Assembly (NCBI GenBank): GCA_947095535.1
Contig: OX352774.1
Span: 169,072,200 to 169,136,199, forward strand
Direction: 5' to 3'
Length of the DNA stretch: 64,000 bases
Source of the DNA: Poecilobothrus nobilitatus
Lineage: Eukaryota > Arthropoda > Insecta > Diptera > Dolichopodidae
Each line of letters begins with the position of its first letter. The first letter of the stretch is position 1. Shown piece by piece: positions 1 through 11,657 of the stretch. The position numbers and the translations under genes are program-made. A model generated the notes under the pieces. It was given only the letters and a program-made list of their open reading frames with translations. It was not told the origin of the DNA and searched no databases.

Positions 1-639
1 ATTAAATTAGAAAAACATTTATGTAGTGAGATGACTGAAAATTTTTTCTTTCCATGAAAATTTTGTGGAATTTTCGTAATTTAATCAGAAAATGTGTGCG
101 TACTTTCATCATGTGAAGTTTTGTGAGAAGATTTTTGTTTTAGAGATTTTCTTTACCAATATAAATTAAAACAATTTCCCGTTAAAAGGAAATTTCAAAT
201 ATATTAATATATATATTTAAATTAAAAATTATCTTAGTTTTAGTGTAAATGAATTTTACTATCAATGCAGCGGCGAAGTGAGTGTTATGAAATTTTTTAT
301 TACAAATTATTTTCGGAATTTCTATTTAAAAGAGATTCATTATTTATAAATAGAATTTAAGGGAATTGTAATTAAAGTTTTTTAAACTTGAGGTATACAT
401 AAAAATTATATAGTTTTATGTTGAGGTGAAGAATAATGCTGAATATAAGGGTTAATAATGGTGTTCATTCTTTACTTTAAATTTCAGAATTACATTGAGT
501 ATATTATTCTCATTAGGTTTTAGATAGAATTTAACGAATTATTTTAATAAATTTATTAAAATAGCTCTTTGGGAAAATTGATTAATTTTATTTAGTTTAT
601 TCATATTTATATTTATAGTGGATTTCATATTTATAGTGG
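1..639. other. AT-rich sequence without recognised gene
   Basis: I see no coding signal or known repeat here. A short tandem duplication (CATATTTATAGTGGAT twice) lies at about 608-640, just before the LINE fragment. Confidence 0.5.
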
Positions 640-1037
640 ATATGTTCTTATTTGTGCGATCGCTCCTATAGTGTTATATTCAAAAATGTGATTTCAGAAC
701 CATTCGCGGCAAATTCCGGTGTTCCACAAGGTAGCCACCTTGATCCTTTATCTTTTATTTTATCTGTAAATGATGTTACTTCTATCATTTCTAATTGTGA
801 GCTTCAAGTTTACGATGATGATATGAAAATCTTTAAAAAGATTACATCTAATAAGGACACCGTCCTTATGCAGAATGACCTTCAAAACTTTAACAATTGG
901 TGCGTTAATAATTGTCTACTACTTAATGTAAATAAATGCGCATTGTTATCTTATACACGTCGTTCTAAGTCCTATTTATTTCAACTATAACTTAGATGGT
1001 ATTAGTTTACCTAAAGTTACCTCAATAAAAGACAAAA
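640..1037 (+). pseudogene. Jockey-like LINE reverse transcriptase fragment
   Basis: A roughly 115-residue piece of the palm of a non-LTR reverse transcriptase, which in a live element copies LINE RNA into DNA at the target site. It reads SYLCDRSY, then ANSGVPQGSHL (motif B region, normally followed by GPLLF but here DPLSF), then VYDDDMKIF, where the catalytic YADD box has become YDDD. NVNKCALLSYTRR is the usual downstream LNxxKC motif. One frameshift near 985 moves the reading into NYNLDGISLPKVTSIKD, where the fragment ends. N-terminal and C-terminal parts of the polymerase are missing, so it is a dead fragment. Its neighbour on the other strand is an endonuclease piece of the same kind of element, which suggests rearrangement of one or two copies. 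Confidence 0.85.
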
Positions 1038-1039
1038 TT

Positions 1040-1960
1040 ATGATTACCGGTTTGTTTATAATTTTTGATTAACCTATTTAATTTGTTACTGGTCCGATTA
1101 AATATTGTTTTGTCAGCAGGATGTCTGGATCTATGCCAAACTCTTCTCGTTCGACGTCTCTCCTTGATTAGTTCCCTAATTTCGAGAGGATAACAAATAC
1201 TTTTCACAGCAGTTTCTACAGGAACAGGAGTTACACTTTTGGCAAGCTCTTGTATGTTGCTAATAAATCTCTGTGCCTGTGATTCCAGATCTTCAATTGT
1301 TTTGATTCTTATTTTGAGATTATTAATTTTTCCAGATTGTCTGTAAATATATCACAGTCAGTGTGCTTAATAGTCAAAGTTTGTTTTCTCTGCTTTTTTA
1401 TGACTTTTGAGTTTATATCCATTAATACTGGAGTATGATCTGATGACAAATTCGCCATTCCTTCTACTCTAATATAACTTGACGCTTTATACCTTTCATT
1501 ATATAAAAATCAAGCACATCTGCTATTTTATTGGAATCAGTTGACCAGTATGTTGGACTGTTGGATGAGTGGTATTCACAAGATGCTAACTTAATAGCAT
1601 TTAGGAGTTCATTACCCTTTTTGGGTGTAATCAGCCGAGAACCCCATGCTGTATGCTTAACGTAAAAGTCACCGGCAATAATAAATGGTGATCCCAGCTG
1701 CTTAAAGATTTCCATATACTGTTTCTTATCAGTTTTATGAGATGGTGGACAATATGCGGTTGCAATCTTCAATTCTGCATCATTGTGGTTCACAGTTGTC
1801 ATTGTGGCTTGTATATAATTTTCTCTTATGTCATCTTGTTGATAGTGTGAAATGTTTTCTTAATAATTACTGCACTTTCTCCTCGGGCAGGTTCACTTGG
1901 ATGTGTGTTCCAGTAACTCTTATACCCTTGCAATTTTATGTAGTTTTTATTTGTAAATAT
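1040..1960 (-). pseudogene. Jockey-like LINE endonuclease and linker fragment
   Basis: On the minus strand this encodes a broken apurinic-type endonuclease of a Jockey-like LINE, the domain that nicks target DNA. Visible pieces, in order, are SYWNTHPSEPARGESAVIIKK, then AELKIATAYCPPSH, AGDFYVKHTAWGSR (usually GDFNAKHTAWGS), SSDHTPVLMDI (the conserved SDH box) and the linker WHRSRHPADKTIFNRTSNKL that precedes the reverse transcriptase. Stops and frameshifts separate these pieces, for example around 1440-1460 and 1820. No reverse transcriptase follows on this strand; instead a plus-strand polymerase fragment abuts it at about 1037. The order of motifs makes the family call firm, but the clade within Jockey/I is not resolved. 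Confidence 0.85.
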
Positions 1961-2289
1961 TAATAACAATATTAAAGGATTCTGAAAAATGTTTTCAAAA
2001 GCGTATTTCTCGAACAGAGAAATTTAAATTTTCAACTTCAAAACGTTTTAGAGCAAAACTAAAAAAGGTAGAGATTTAAAAAAATACATTTAGAAAAGCT
2101 CCTTTTCCATGCTTCTAAAAATATTTTGATTTAAATGTTACAAATTCTGCTAAACTATTCTAAACACTAAAACGATTCTAAACACTTTTTCTAAAATACG
2201 GATTAAGTACAGACTTAATTTCATACACACTTAATTCAACTTTTCAAGAAAAGGTATCGTGAAAAAGTTTTTTTCATTAAATAAAAATC
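1961..2289. other. AT-rich spacer
   Basis: No gene is visible. The stretch holds AT-rich sequence with phrases such as TTTTAGAGCAAAACTAAAAA that recur in the small Helitron near 6550, so it may be degraded repeat. Confidence 0.4.
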
Positions 2290-2690
2290 AGCAAACTACA
2301 AGGGAAACTACACTCGGCAAACTACAAGGGATGCGAAATTTACCAAAAAGCTGCAAAAAATCAAGCACCGAAAAAAAGATCAGCAGTTCAAACTGTACAA
2401 GCTAAACCGGCAGAGAAAGTGACTGCTAATAAAACTTTTGCGCAGGCTATAAAATTAGTAGAAGATAAACCAAATGAACAAACACAAAATCTTACAATAG
2501 AGAATGAAACAACAATAAATGACCTTATGAAGTTAATAATATAGTTCCAGTCTGAAGCTAAACAAAACTTCAGGCAGTTAGCAAGGCGTGTAGATGAAAT
2601 ACGGAAAAAAACATCGACGTTATACTAAATTATAGAAATACAAGAAAAAAGGTAAAAGAAGTAAAAAACTTTGATTCTTAAATGATACGC
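2290..2690 (+). pseudogene. Jockey-like LINE ORF1 (Gag) C-terminal fragment
   Basis: The frame reads ANYKGCEIYQKAAKN, which matches the stretch that follows the last CCHC knuckle in ORF1 proteins of Jockey-like LINEs (usually HTANYRGCxVYK). It continues as a lysine- and glutamine-rich tail with KTFAQAIKLV, a stop at about 2542, then FQSEAKQNFRQLARRVDEI. ORF1 proteins bind element RNA. The zinc knuckles themselves are not present, so the fragment is 5'-truncated. It may belong to the same insertion as the fragments at 640-1960, but the order (RT, reversed EN, Gag) is scrambled. Confidence 0.7.
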
Positions 2691-2820
2691 TTTATTCTTT
2701 ATTCTTTTGATTTTAATTTTACTACTGCCAAAAAATTTACTAACCAATACTAACTGCAAAATTAAAATGTTCAAATTTCAAATTATTACAAATTATTAAA
2801 CAATAAATACTAACAAAAAA

Positions 2821-4277
2821 CGAGGAAGAATACAGTTGCCTTTGTCAACTCTTAGATACCCGTACGAACCGTTAGTATGTTCACAGCCTGTCACTCTGCT
2901 CACAATATTATTTTTTTAATATGTTAGTATTTTAAAATAAATTAAAATAAAATATGGGTTGTAAATATATTCAAACTATATGTTTATATGTACATTCTTC
3001 AAAAGCAAATTCTAACCTTTCACATAACGATTATCAATCCAAAACTTTTTCAAATATTCTATAGTACCATTTAATACTAAGCGGTAAATGTATATTAAAT
3101 TTACTTAGTACAAAATAGTAAATATAATTTTAAATATTATATTATATTATATTTAAATATTCCATTGACAGAATAATTTCTTATAAGTACAATAAAATAC
3201 ATATATGTATGTAAATACGGCGCTATATAATATACATCTATACTCTTATCATTCATTCACTAGTGACATATACGATATCTAAATAAACATGATATTATAT
3301 AAGTATGTATATATATCAATATCATATAAATAAAAATTCTTCAAGCAACCGTTATGTTGTTTATTTATTTGCATTTTTATGTACTACGCATTATATCCTC
3401 AACAATTTCAAATTATCGAGTAAAACAAAATGCAAAAAATTAGTTAAAGAAATTTGTTAGAAAATTTGAAAAAATCAAGTAACTCTTTCGTCAATTATAA
3501 AGTAACCCTATATTATTAAATAAAGTTGTTAACAGAAATAAGAGTAGAATGTTGAAGCTTTAATTTTTATGTATTACTTTAAAAAAATTTTAACAGGTGT
3601 TCAAGTTACAGGTGTTTAAAAATAGGAAATTTTCAGTTTTTGACCCCTTACAGCTCCTAAACGGAGGGTGATACAAAAAAAGTTTCTGAAATGACTCATA
3701 CTTATTTTCAACGATCTAACATCTGTCAAAATTTCAAGTTTCCAGCTTAAACCGTTTAGAAGATTGAAGGGTTGAAGGATTTTGCAAAATTTGAGTTTCA
3801 CATAACGGTAAATTAAGACACCGCATGCCACAAATATATATTTATTGTATACATACTTTTAAAGCTAATAAAAATAGCAATCGTTTGGCGTTTGGGGCTA
3901 CAAAAAAAAGTTATTAAAAATAAAATTAATATTTTTGTGAGATCTATCAGTAGTTAAAATTTCATAGCTCTATTGCAAAAAAAATGTCGGGATCTAAAAG
4001 TTAGGTGTTCGAGAGCTACCCTAAGGCTTGGTCCAAACTCAACCAAAAAAAATAGGGAACCTACAAATTACTCCCAGAATATTTTGTGTAAATTTCAATA
4101 TTCTAGCTTTCTTAGTTTTTGAGTTAGCGTGCTGACGGACGGACGGACATGGCTCAAAAGTCTTAGAATTTTTTTCTGATCCGATCCATACCTTTGAAGG
4201 TATATCTAGCTCGCTTATTTCGAGGTGTTACAAACGGAGGAGTAATTTTATTATACCCGATCCTATCGTACGGGTAT
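2821..4277 (+). repeat. Family 1 repeat, complete single copy
   Basis: Noncoding repeat of 1457 bp running from CGAGGAAGAATACAG to CGGGTAT, the ends deduced from the insertion site at 58783-61061. Landmarks in order: ATACCCGTACGAAC about 32 bp from the left end, AT-rich block, GGTGTTCAAGTTACAGG, CCCCTTACAGCTCC, a GGACG tract at about 4136-4150, CGTTTGTAACACC complement, and a terminal hairpin (ATACCCG, loop, CGGGTAT). Short ORFs inside it are not coding. The right terminus resembles the hairpin ends of common fly intergenic repeats (ATACCC...GGGTAT). Confidence 0.85.
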
Positions 4278-5282
4278 AAAAAACAGAAAAATATAAATTG
4301 TTTTCTTAAACAAAACAAAAGAAGAATTTTTTTCTCTTTACTCATAATAACAACAATTAATAGAAATAAATTTAAATTAGAATTAAGAGAAAGGAAGATT
4401 TACTTTTTATATTTTTTGGTATTTACTGTTTAGTAATTAATATTGTGTTGCTATTTGCTAATAATATAATATCGTATGTAAATGTACATTGAATTGTGTT
4501 GTAATTTATACACTATTAAAGGTAGTTGGTACATAAGTAGGTAAGTATTGGTTGACTTGACATGACATTGACATTTCGTTTTATGAACAAAGCGAATTCC
4601 TGCAATAAAACGACAATTCTTATCAATAATACAGATATTTGGTACTCGTTTAAATGCAAAAACCTTTTAGAAGCACAAAAAATTTCTGACTCATTAGTCA
4701 CCCATAGAAAAAAACTACGTTAATTAAAATTCGTTAAAGAAAAATTACATTTATAAATTTATTTCACGAACAAATATTTTTAAATTATATATTGAATACA
4801 TATATGTATGTATACTATACCTAATTTTTTAACATTAGTTTTTGAAGTTTAAGTAACGAACTGTTAACAGGTTTGCATTATTAAAATCACAAGAAATCAA
4901 TTTTAAAAACACATAGATAAGCATATATTTGTGCTTTTATGGTTTTTCTAAATGTACAAATTTGTACAATTATCCGGGCCTCGGATTAATGCAAAGTCCG
5001 GATTTGAGCATCAAATGGCTGTGTTTTTAGTGTGTGCAATTAATTAAATGGTTCCGATTCTATATTGATATACTGTTACTACTACATGTCAAAATATAAT
5101 AAATTCAAATCATTATTTTGTTTTGTTTAAAAAAAAAACTAAAAACAATCATAATATTAGTTAACTATTAACCCTCTTTAGATTCTAATTCTATTTACAA
5201 ATGTTTATTTGTTAAATGCAATATCTTGAAATGTTAAAATCTACATTTGATTTTAACGTTCTAAGATCGTTTTCATTTATAT
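4278..5282. other. AT-rich sequence without recognised gene
   Basis: No protein similarity or clear repeat was recognised. The plus-strand ORF overlapping 4194-4433 starts within the family 1 end and has no family features. Confidence 0.4.
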
Positions 5283-5345
5283 TTTTTTATTGAATTTCTC
5301 TGCCACATAAATGTGCACAGGAAATTACACAGCCTTTCCTGTTCA
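5283..5345. repeat. Short repeat shared with 13594-13660
   Basis: About 60 bp (TCTCTGCCACATAA, ACAGGAAATT, CACAGCCTTTCCTGTTCA) recur at 13610-13660 with few differences. The sequence contains a small AGGAAA/TTTCCT stem. At the other locus it continues into a degraded tRNA-like segment, so this is probably the tail half of a tRNA-derived SINE. Confidence 0.6.
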
Positions 5346-5355
5346 AAAAATTAAT

Positions 5356-5500
5356 GTTATGTAGCCTCACCCATTACTGAATTACAGCCTCTTAAACTTG
5401 GAAAGAACCATATTTTCAAATTTACTTCGAAAAATTGTAAACCCTTGTCCCCATTTAACATCTATCACAGGAGTCAAAAACTTAAAATTTGCTATTTTGA
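5356..5500. repeat. Degraded family 1/2 module
   Basis: ATGTAGCCTCACCCATTAC, ACAGCCTCTTAAACTT and CAGGAGTCAAAAACTTAAAA match, with many changes, the CCCGTTACGGAGCTACAGC and GGAGTCAAAAACTGAAAA modules of families 1 and 2. Confidence 0.5.
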
Positions 5501-5527
5501 GAAACATGTAATTCAGCCATCTGAGTA

Positions 5528-5935
5528 AATTTGACGATTTGTCTCGTGGACCTCGAGCAAGCCTTTAACTCAGTTTGGATTAATGGTCTAATTTATAAAT
5601 TTTTAAAATTGAATTTTTCGAACCATTTTGTTAGTTTAACCCAAGATATGATAACGGAAAATAAGTTTTACATAGCAACAAACAATAAAATTGATTCTGA
5701 AACCAGAAATATTTCTAATGGATTACAACAAGGTGTTATCAATTATTCTATTTTGATTATATATAGCAGAACTCCTCAATATGCTAAACTCGCTAAAATA
5801 TCAATGCTACACAATTGAATTTCCTATGATACAATAGTTTACTCAACCGACTCTCAAGTCGAAATAATACAGCATAATGTGCAAAAAATGTTTAATTTAA
5901 TCTGAGTACAAATATTTCTATTTCAATAAATATTT
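5528..5935 (+). pseudogene. LINE reverse transcriptase fragment (second Jockey/I-like family)
   Basis: A polymerase palm fragment: LVDLEQAFNSVWINGLIYK corresponds to motif A (usually F.DLEKAFDSVW), followed by LNFSNHFVSL and NNKIDSETRNISNGLQQGV (motif B, normally GVPQGS.LSPLLF). A frameshift near 5750 and another at about 5815 break the frame before YDTIVYSTDSQVEIIQHNVQKMFNLI, which is the YADD region with the aspartates degraded. The family differs from the fragment at 640-1037, because its motif B reads LQQG. Both ends are truncated. It is a dead copy with no adjacent endonuclease. Confidence 0.8.
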
Positions 5936-6374
5936 GTACAAATAATCAAACATAAATGGAATTGATAGTTTTATGATAAAGCTAATTCTAAATCATTATG
6001 AGAGCATTAAACATTCCTGAAAATAGTTTAGTATTCCATATATTCTACCAGAATTAGGAGTACATTAGAAAGACTTTGTTCAGGGAATTCATTGGTCTTG
6101 AGCATCTTATCCTTCTTAACAAAAATGGTTTTATACTAACAGTACAACTCTAAGTACATTTCTAATATGTTTTTTCTTATCATTTTCAAAATGTTTTATT
6201 TTAAAAACCTTTGATCTTACATATTGCCTTGTTTTATTTAAAAATAACGTTTGATTTAATTATATAAACTTTCAGTAATATTATATATCTTTTACCATGC
6301 TACTGAGGTAATCCAAAGTTATAATTATGTTTAGCTGTTCGTTTATTCAAGATATATTTAACATATATGTGTAA

Positions 6375-6750
6375 CTAGCTAATTCCCGGTGCGCGGTTCT
6401 GCGCCCCTCAATAAATAAAACATAATATGGATTGTTAAGTGAAGGTATGAGTTAACAAATTTCAAGTCTCTTAATAGAGTCAACTCCACTGTCAAAGAGC
6501 AACACGTATACAAAATTTGAAGTCACTCGGTCAAACTGTTTTTATTTTAGAGCAAAAACTAAAAAGTTTAAATGTTTGCACCACAGCCCAATTTTGACGG
6601 CCCATTAGAGCAAAATGGTTAGCCAAGAAACAAAAATACCTCCCTGTACCCAAAAATCTTTATGTACAAATTTTCATGATGATTGGCTGAACAGTTAGGA
6701 GTCTATAAATTACAAACAAACAGACAAACATTCGCTTTTGTATATATAGA
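6375..6750 (-). mobile_element. Small non-autonomous Helitron
   Basis: Read on the minus strand it begins TCTATATATACAAAAGCG and ends in a GCGC-rich hairpin region (GGGCGCAGAACCGCGCACC) followed by AATTAGCTAG, then host T. A TC start, a subterminal stem and a CTAG end followed by T are Helitron hallmarks. It has no coding region. The base before the TC start is T rather than the expected A. The same end types occur in the larger copy at 40131-41799. Confidence 0.65.
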
Positions 6751-6929
6751 AGAAAAGGATGTATATACATAAAAATGTCCTTTTTATACAGGTATACATA
6801 AAAATTTCCTTTTTATGTACATTTGCAATTTAAAAAGTTGAGTACTGAAATATACCTATATAATATACCTAAATATTTATTGAATGTGCTAAAGAAAATG
6901 CAAAAATCAAATGTTATTAATTGTTTAAT

Positions 6930-7290
6930 TGGTTGTCGTGAGACCTGTTGTAACATATGAATCAGAAGTTTTGACGCTAACTGTTAAAGACAAAAATCAT
7001 TTTTGATCCTAAATAAGATATACATGGTATATAGGTATAAGATTGAATGCAGAACTAATAGCACTAACCCACAATGAAATGTAGTAAAATTTATGAAAAT
7101 CCAAAGAAATAAATGGGCGAATCATATTATTAGAATGCCGAGAGATCGGGTTAATAAATTCATATATGAGGCTGGAGTAGTTAGTAATGACATAAAGGTC
7201 GTCGTTCGAACAGATACTCGTAGACATTGATTGAAGGGTAGTAGAGGTTGGGGACAGGAAAAATATGAGAATATAATATAAGGGGAAGGA
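6930..7290 (+). pseudogene. RTE-like LINE reverse transcriptase C-terminal fragment
   Basis: VRPVVTYESEVLTLTVKDKNHF matches the segment after the thumb in RTE-type endonuclease-reverse transcriptases (usually RPVVTYGSETWTLT). After a frameshift the reading continues KFMKIQRNKWANHIIRMPRDR, the conserved R.RWAGH..RM motif near the end of the protein, then a glycine- and arginine-rich segment. The DNA-copying core is absent. It could come from the same family as the copy at 14486-15735, which lacks exactly this part. Confidence 0.8.
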
Positions 7291-7800
7291 AAAAGATGAT
7301 GAATTTATAAAATCTATAAAAAAAATTTATTTCAATTTTAACAACCAAAAACAAAAATTATTCATACTTTACTTTACTTTAGAAATAAAAATTTATATCA
7401 GGTTAATGACATAAACTTTATACAAAAGTATGTACAATTCATATTTTAATTAATTATTAAAATGAAATAATTTTAATTACTAATTATTTAATTAGCAAAA
7501 TCATAATTATAAGAAAATATAATAGAATCAGTATTTAAAAACCTAAATAAAGTATTGATATTAAAACTTTATTTACCTATTAATTATTTCATAATTTTCT
7601 TTAATATATGCAATAAAAAAAAACATAACCAATTTTTAAAATAAAAAAATTAACAAAAAAAAGTAAATATAAAAAGTGGAACAATAGTAATTAGGTGGTT
7701 GATATTAAATTTAAGTTAAAAAAACATTATTTTCATTTTTATAACAATAAATTCAGTACGAATTTACTAACTATTTATGAACCATTCATTTGTAACTTTA
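7291..7800. other. AT-rich spacer
   Basis: Mostly A/T tracts; no gene or repeat recognised. Confidence 0.5.
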
Positions 7801-8270
7801 ATACCCGAATTAACATAGTTCAAGACTATAATAAATTTGCAATTACATATTACGTTAGTAACACTTAAAGGAGACGAGATAGATATGGAAATGCATACAT
7901 ATTATTCTTGCTCAGTACAAAGTCTGAGTTGCATACAGCGTCCGTCACTCAAAAAATAATGAAGTTAGGATTCTAAAACTTCCAGTTTCACTATTGGAAT
8001 GCAATAAGTTCGGTCGAAGGATTCAAGTAGCTGCCATTCCATTTTTTTCTATATGAGCATTATGCCAACGACCTCAGCAAAATTTGATTAGTCTAGGTCA
8101 ATAGGTTTGGATAGCTGTCACACAACTACCTTTTTTAAAAGAGCAAACCTCATTGTCTATAGGAGTTGGACATGTAAAATTTTGTCAAAAGAAGCTTAGT
8201 ATTATACTTGCACAAAGTCTGGTTAGGTTAACGCAACGGTTTTAGATATACACAATAATGTTTAGAAAAT
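7801..8270. repeat. Family 3 repeat
   Basis: Starts ATACCCGAATTAACATAGTT and continues with AAGACTATAATAAATTTGCA, GCGTCCGTCACTCAAAAAAT and AGGATTCAAGTAGCTGCC. The same phrases occur at about 9355-9525, 36519-36780, 37480-37930 and 38590-39340. The layout (ATACCCG end, TAATAAATTT, GTAACA, CGTCCG, AACTCAAAAA) parallels family 1. Confidence 0.7.
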
Positions 8271-8679
8271 AATCAATAGAAAATTTAAAACTCATTAAAA
8301 TATAAAGTATTAAAGCAATTTCAATTAAATATAAAGCATATTTATTTTATTTACTTTGCTATTGTGTTAGTGGTAAAATTTCTTAAATTAAAAAATATCA
8401 TTCATTTTCAATCAGCTAAGGATCTTTATTCTTCCGGTTGGAAACATGCCTTTTATTGTTGATATACGTGCTTTCACAAGAATTCAAATCTATTCTGTTA
8501 TTTATAACTAATAATTAATATCTGCTGATAATTTTAATTTAAAATAGTTTCATTTATCTGTTAAATGTTTTATATTCTGTTGGCAATATATAGCAATATA
8601 TAACTAAAAAAATTATACATAGTATATAAAATGGATCAAAATTTACTTTAAATTTTAAATGTTAATGTTTTCATCTATT

Positions 8680-8750
8680 CAGCCAATGGTGTAGTGGTTA
8701 GGATAGGGCCTTTCATTATGAAGATTTCGGCTTCAACCGCCGGCTGGGTT
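8680..8750 (+). repeat. tRNA-like element, copy 1
   Basis: A 71-nt tRNA-sized segment starting CAGCCAATGGTGTAGTGG, which contains a good polymerase III A box (TGGTGTAGTGG), and ending CGCCGGCTGGGTT. The B box (GGCTTCAACCG) is degraded. CAGCC and GGCTG can pair. It is a tRNA pseudogene or the head of a tRNA-derived SINE; related copies are at 14058 and 25223. Confidence 0.6.
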
Positions 8751-9354
8751 ATATAGTTATTGGTTTATGGGTGTTCCAAAAGAAAATGGAGTTTAAAACA
8801 TAATTTTTTGGTTTTAAATCATTTAAACCTTTATAACTTTGTAACTGTCGGCTATATAAGTATTATTATTACACGAAAATTAAAGCTAACACTTTACTCT
8901 ACAAAATGAATTTTATTTTTAATCTCTTTATAGCAATTCGTTCAAAAGTTATAGATTTGTTTATGAAAAGCTGATTATCTCGGAAACCGTGTTGAGTAGT
9001 AAATTTTTTTGTTTGTTTTAATGCTCCCAATTACTCAGTGCAGTGCGAATACTCGAGTCGGAAACACAGTGTATAATGAAATAATAATAAAATAATTCTT
9101 GTATAAGATCTATAGCGTAAAAATAAAAGAAATATTTACGTCTCATAGTCTTGTACAAAAGCTACAGTAGAATAATAAAAGGCTTACGTGAAATTAATGA
9201 TTCCAGAAACTGAAGCTTACTCAAATATGAATAATAAATGCCATAGTGGATGCTCTATGACCCCTATTGGAGTGAACAGGCAAAATAAATTTTTTTTTTA
9301 TTAACTTTTTGTAAGAAAATTGACTTAAAAGTTATCGTATCAACATATTTCTGA
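8751..9354. other. AT-rich sequence, possible repeat
   Basis: No gene was found. GGGTGTTCCAAAAGAAAATGG and the following 250 bp have the look of a degraded dispersed repeat, but no second copy is clear in the window. Confidence 0.35.
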
Positions 9355-9525
9355 GTGTATAATAAATTTATCATTACGTTTGCAAGATTTGGCACAGTAT
9401 AAACTCACGGTATTATATATTTTTTCTCAGAATCGTATTTTGAATCCTGACACTTTTGCGCTTGAAATTAACAAGTTAGGTCAACGGATTCGAGTAGGTG
9501 CCATTCAATTTCCTTTTATAGGAAA
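9355..9525. repeat. Family 3 fragment
   Basis: GTATAATAAATTTATCATTACGTTTG, interrupted by divergence, and GGATTCGAGTAGGTGCCATTCA match family 3 copies at 7801 and 38590. Confidence 0.55.
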
Positions 9526-10415
9526 AACAATTGGAAAGGAAAATAGGAAAATAAGATAGATGACTGAAAATTTCAAATGGAAATTTAAAAGTGAAAATTG
9601 AAAAATTTCTGAAAAATATTTATAATTACATCGATTCCTAGTGAATATGCGTGCGTGAGTCAAAAAGATGAGATATGCAATTTTAAAATTGAAATTATGC
9701 GTTTCATTCAAAACTTAAAACTATGAAATAAAATAATGTTTTTTAAATATCGAAAATATTAAAATATCGACACAGACTACCTCATAAGAAATAAAAATTA
9801 TAATTGCTGGTTGAGCAACTCAAATTCTTATACTAAAAGAACTTCCGAAAACATTTGAAGTTATTTTAATAACGGGAGGTATTTTTCTTATTCTAGATTT
9901 TGTTTTTGAATTTTGAAAAAGTATTTTAATGAAAGAATGTTTTGTTTGACTGGTCTAGTAATAATAATAATATTTCGCCAGTCATTAAATTGTATTTTTA
10001 TATAAAATTTCAATTTACTTTACTTATTTTATTTTACTTTTCCATTTGATTTTACTGATTATTCACACTTAATTTTTATGTTCACACTAAACTGAAATTT
10101 TAAATAGTAAAAGGAAATAACAATTTTTGGTAAGAAATTTCAATTTAATGGGTATAACTTCAAATAAAAAATCCTATGTTTATAAATTATAAGTAATATT
10201 AACATTTCTTTAAATTTTTTTTGTGCAAAAGTTGTCAAATTCATTAGTTATTAAAAGTAAAAATAATTTTCACCAATTGCATGGTTTTACAAATAGACAG
10301 ATAAATAAAAACAAGATATTTAATTTTTATATACAATATTTATTTTTTTAACAAGTGCACATTTCAGTATGCTTACATCAGATATAATTTATTTTACGAC
10401 TGAATTTATAAGAAA
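9526..10415. other. AT-rich spacer
   Basis: No gene or repeat recognised. The minus-strand ORF of 68 codons within 9505-9711 has no recognisable features. Confidence 0.4.
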
Positions 10416-11657
10416 CGAGAAAGAATAAGAAGTTGCCTTTGTCCACTCTTAGATACCCGTACGAACCGTTTGTATGTTCATAGACTGTCACTCTGCTTAT
10501 AATATTATTTTTTTAATTTTTTAATATTTTAAAATAATTTGGGTGAATTTTATAATTTCTAGAACTATGGGTTCTACATATATTCAAACTATATGTTTGT
10601 ACATATTCGGCTCTACTATGGTAAATATTGTACCCGCGTAGGACCAAATGTCTATACTGCAAGATACCTGGTGTTGCCACCTTTCTAAAAATATCTGTCA
10701 TTAATGGCGTAAAATTTTAATATTAAACCAAAAAAAGGTACTTTTAGTAAATTAATTAATTTTTGAAATAATAAATTAATTTGACATATGTTTTATATTT
10801 TGTCCTTAAAGGATAAAATACGCCATCAAGAATATATATTTTTGGAAAGGTGGTAACACCAAGTATCTTTCAGATATAGTCATATAGTCCTCCAAAACTT
10901 TTCCAAATATGCTATAATACCATTTAATACTAAGCGGCAAATGTATAATAATTTATACTATACATATGTATTATATCGTTCATTCTTAAGTGACATATAC
11001 GATATATACATAAACATGACATGAGTTATATAAGTATGTAAACTAATATCATATAAATAAAAATTCTTCAAGCAACCGTTATATTTATTATTCATTTAAT
11101 TTTTTTTGTACTACGCATCATACTCAACAATTTCAAATTATCGAGTAAAAAAAAATAAAAAAAAACGTTAAAAAAATTTGTTAGAAAAATTTAGAAAAAT
11201 GAAGTCCCACTTTCGTCAATTTTAAGATAACCCTATATTATTAAGATAAATTGTTAGTAGAAATAAGAATATAATATTGGAGCTTTAATTTTTGTATATG
11301 ACTTCAAAAAAAATTGGACAGGTGTTCAAGTTACAGGTGTTTAAAAATAGGGAATTTTCAATTCTTTGACCCCTTACAGCTCCCAAATGAGGGGCGATAC
11401 AAATATATTTTCTGAAATGACTCATACTCAAGTTCTATCTCTCAAAATTTCAAGTTTCTAACTTAAACCGTTTGGAAGATAGAAGAGGTCAAGAATTCCG
11501 AAAAATTTGAGTTTTGTATAACGGTAAATTAAGACACCGTATGGCACAAGTATATATTTATTGTATATATATTTTTAAAGCTAATAAAAGCTGTAATCGT
11601 TTGGTGTTACAAACGGAGGACTAATTTTAATATACCCGATCCTTATCGTACGGATAT
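10416..11657 (+). repeat. Family 1 repeat with internal deletion
   Basis: Runs from CGAGAAAGAATAAGAAG to CGGATAT. Compared with 2821-4277 it lacks the segment with the GGACG tract: the sequence jumps from AATCGTTTGGTG straight to TTACAAACGGAGGA. The terminal hairpin carries one mismatch (CGGATAT). Confidence 0.8.
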
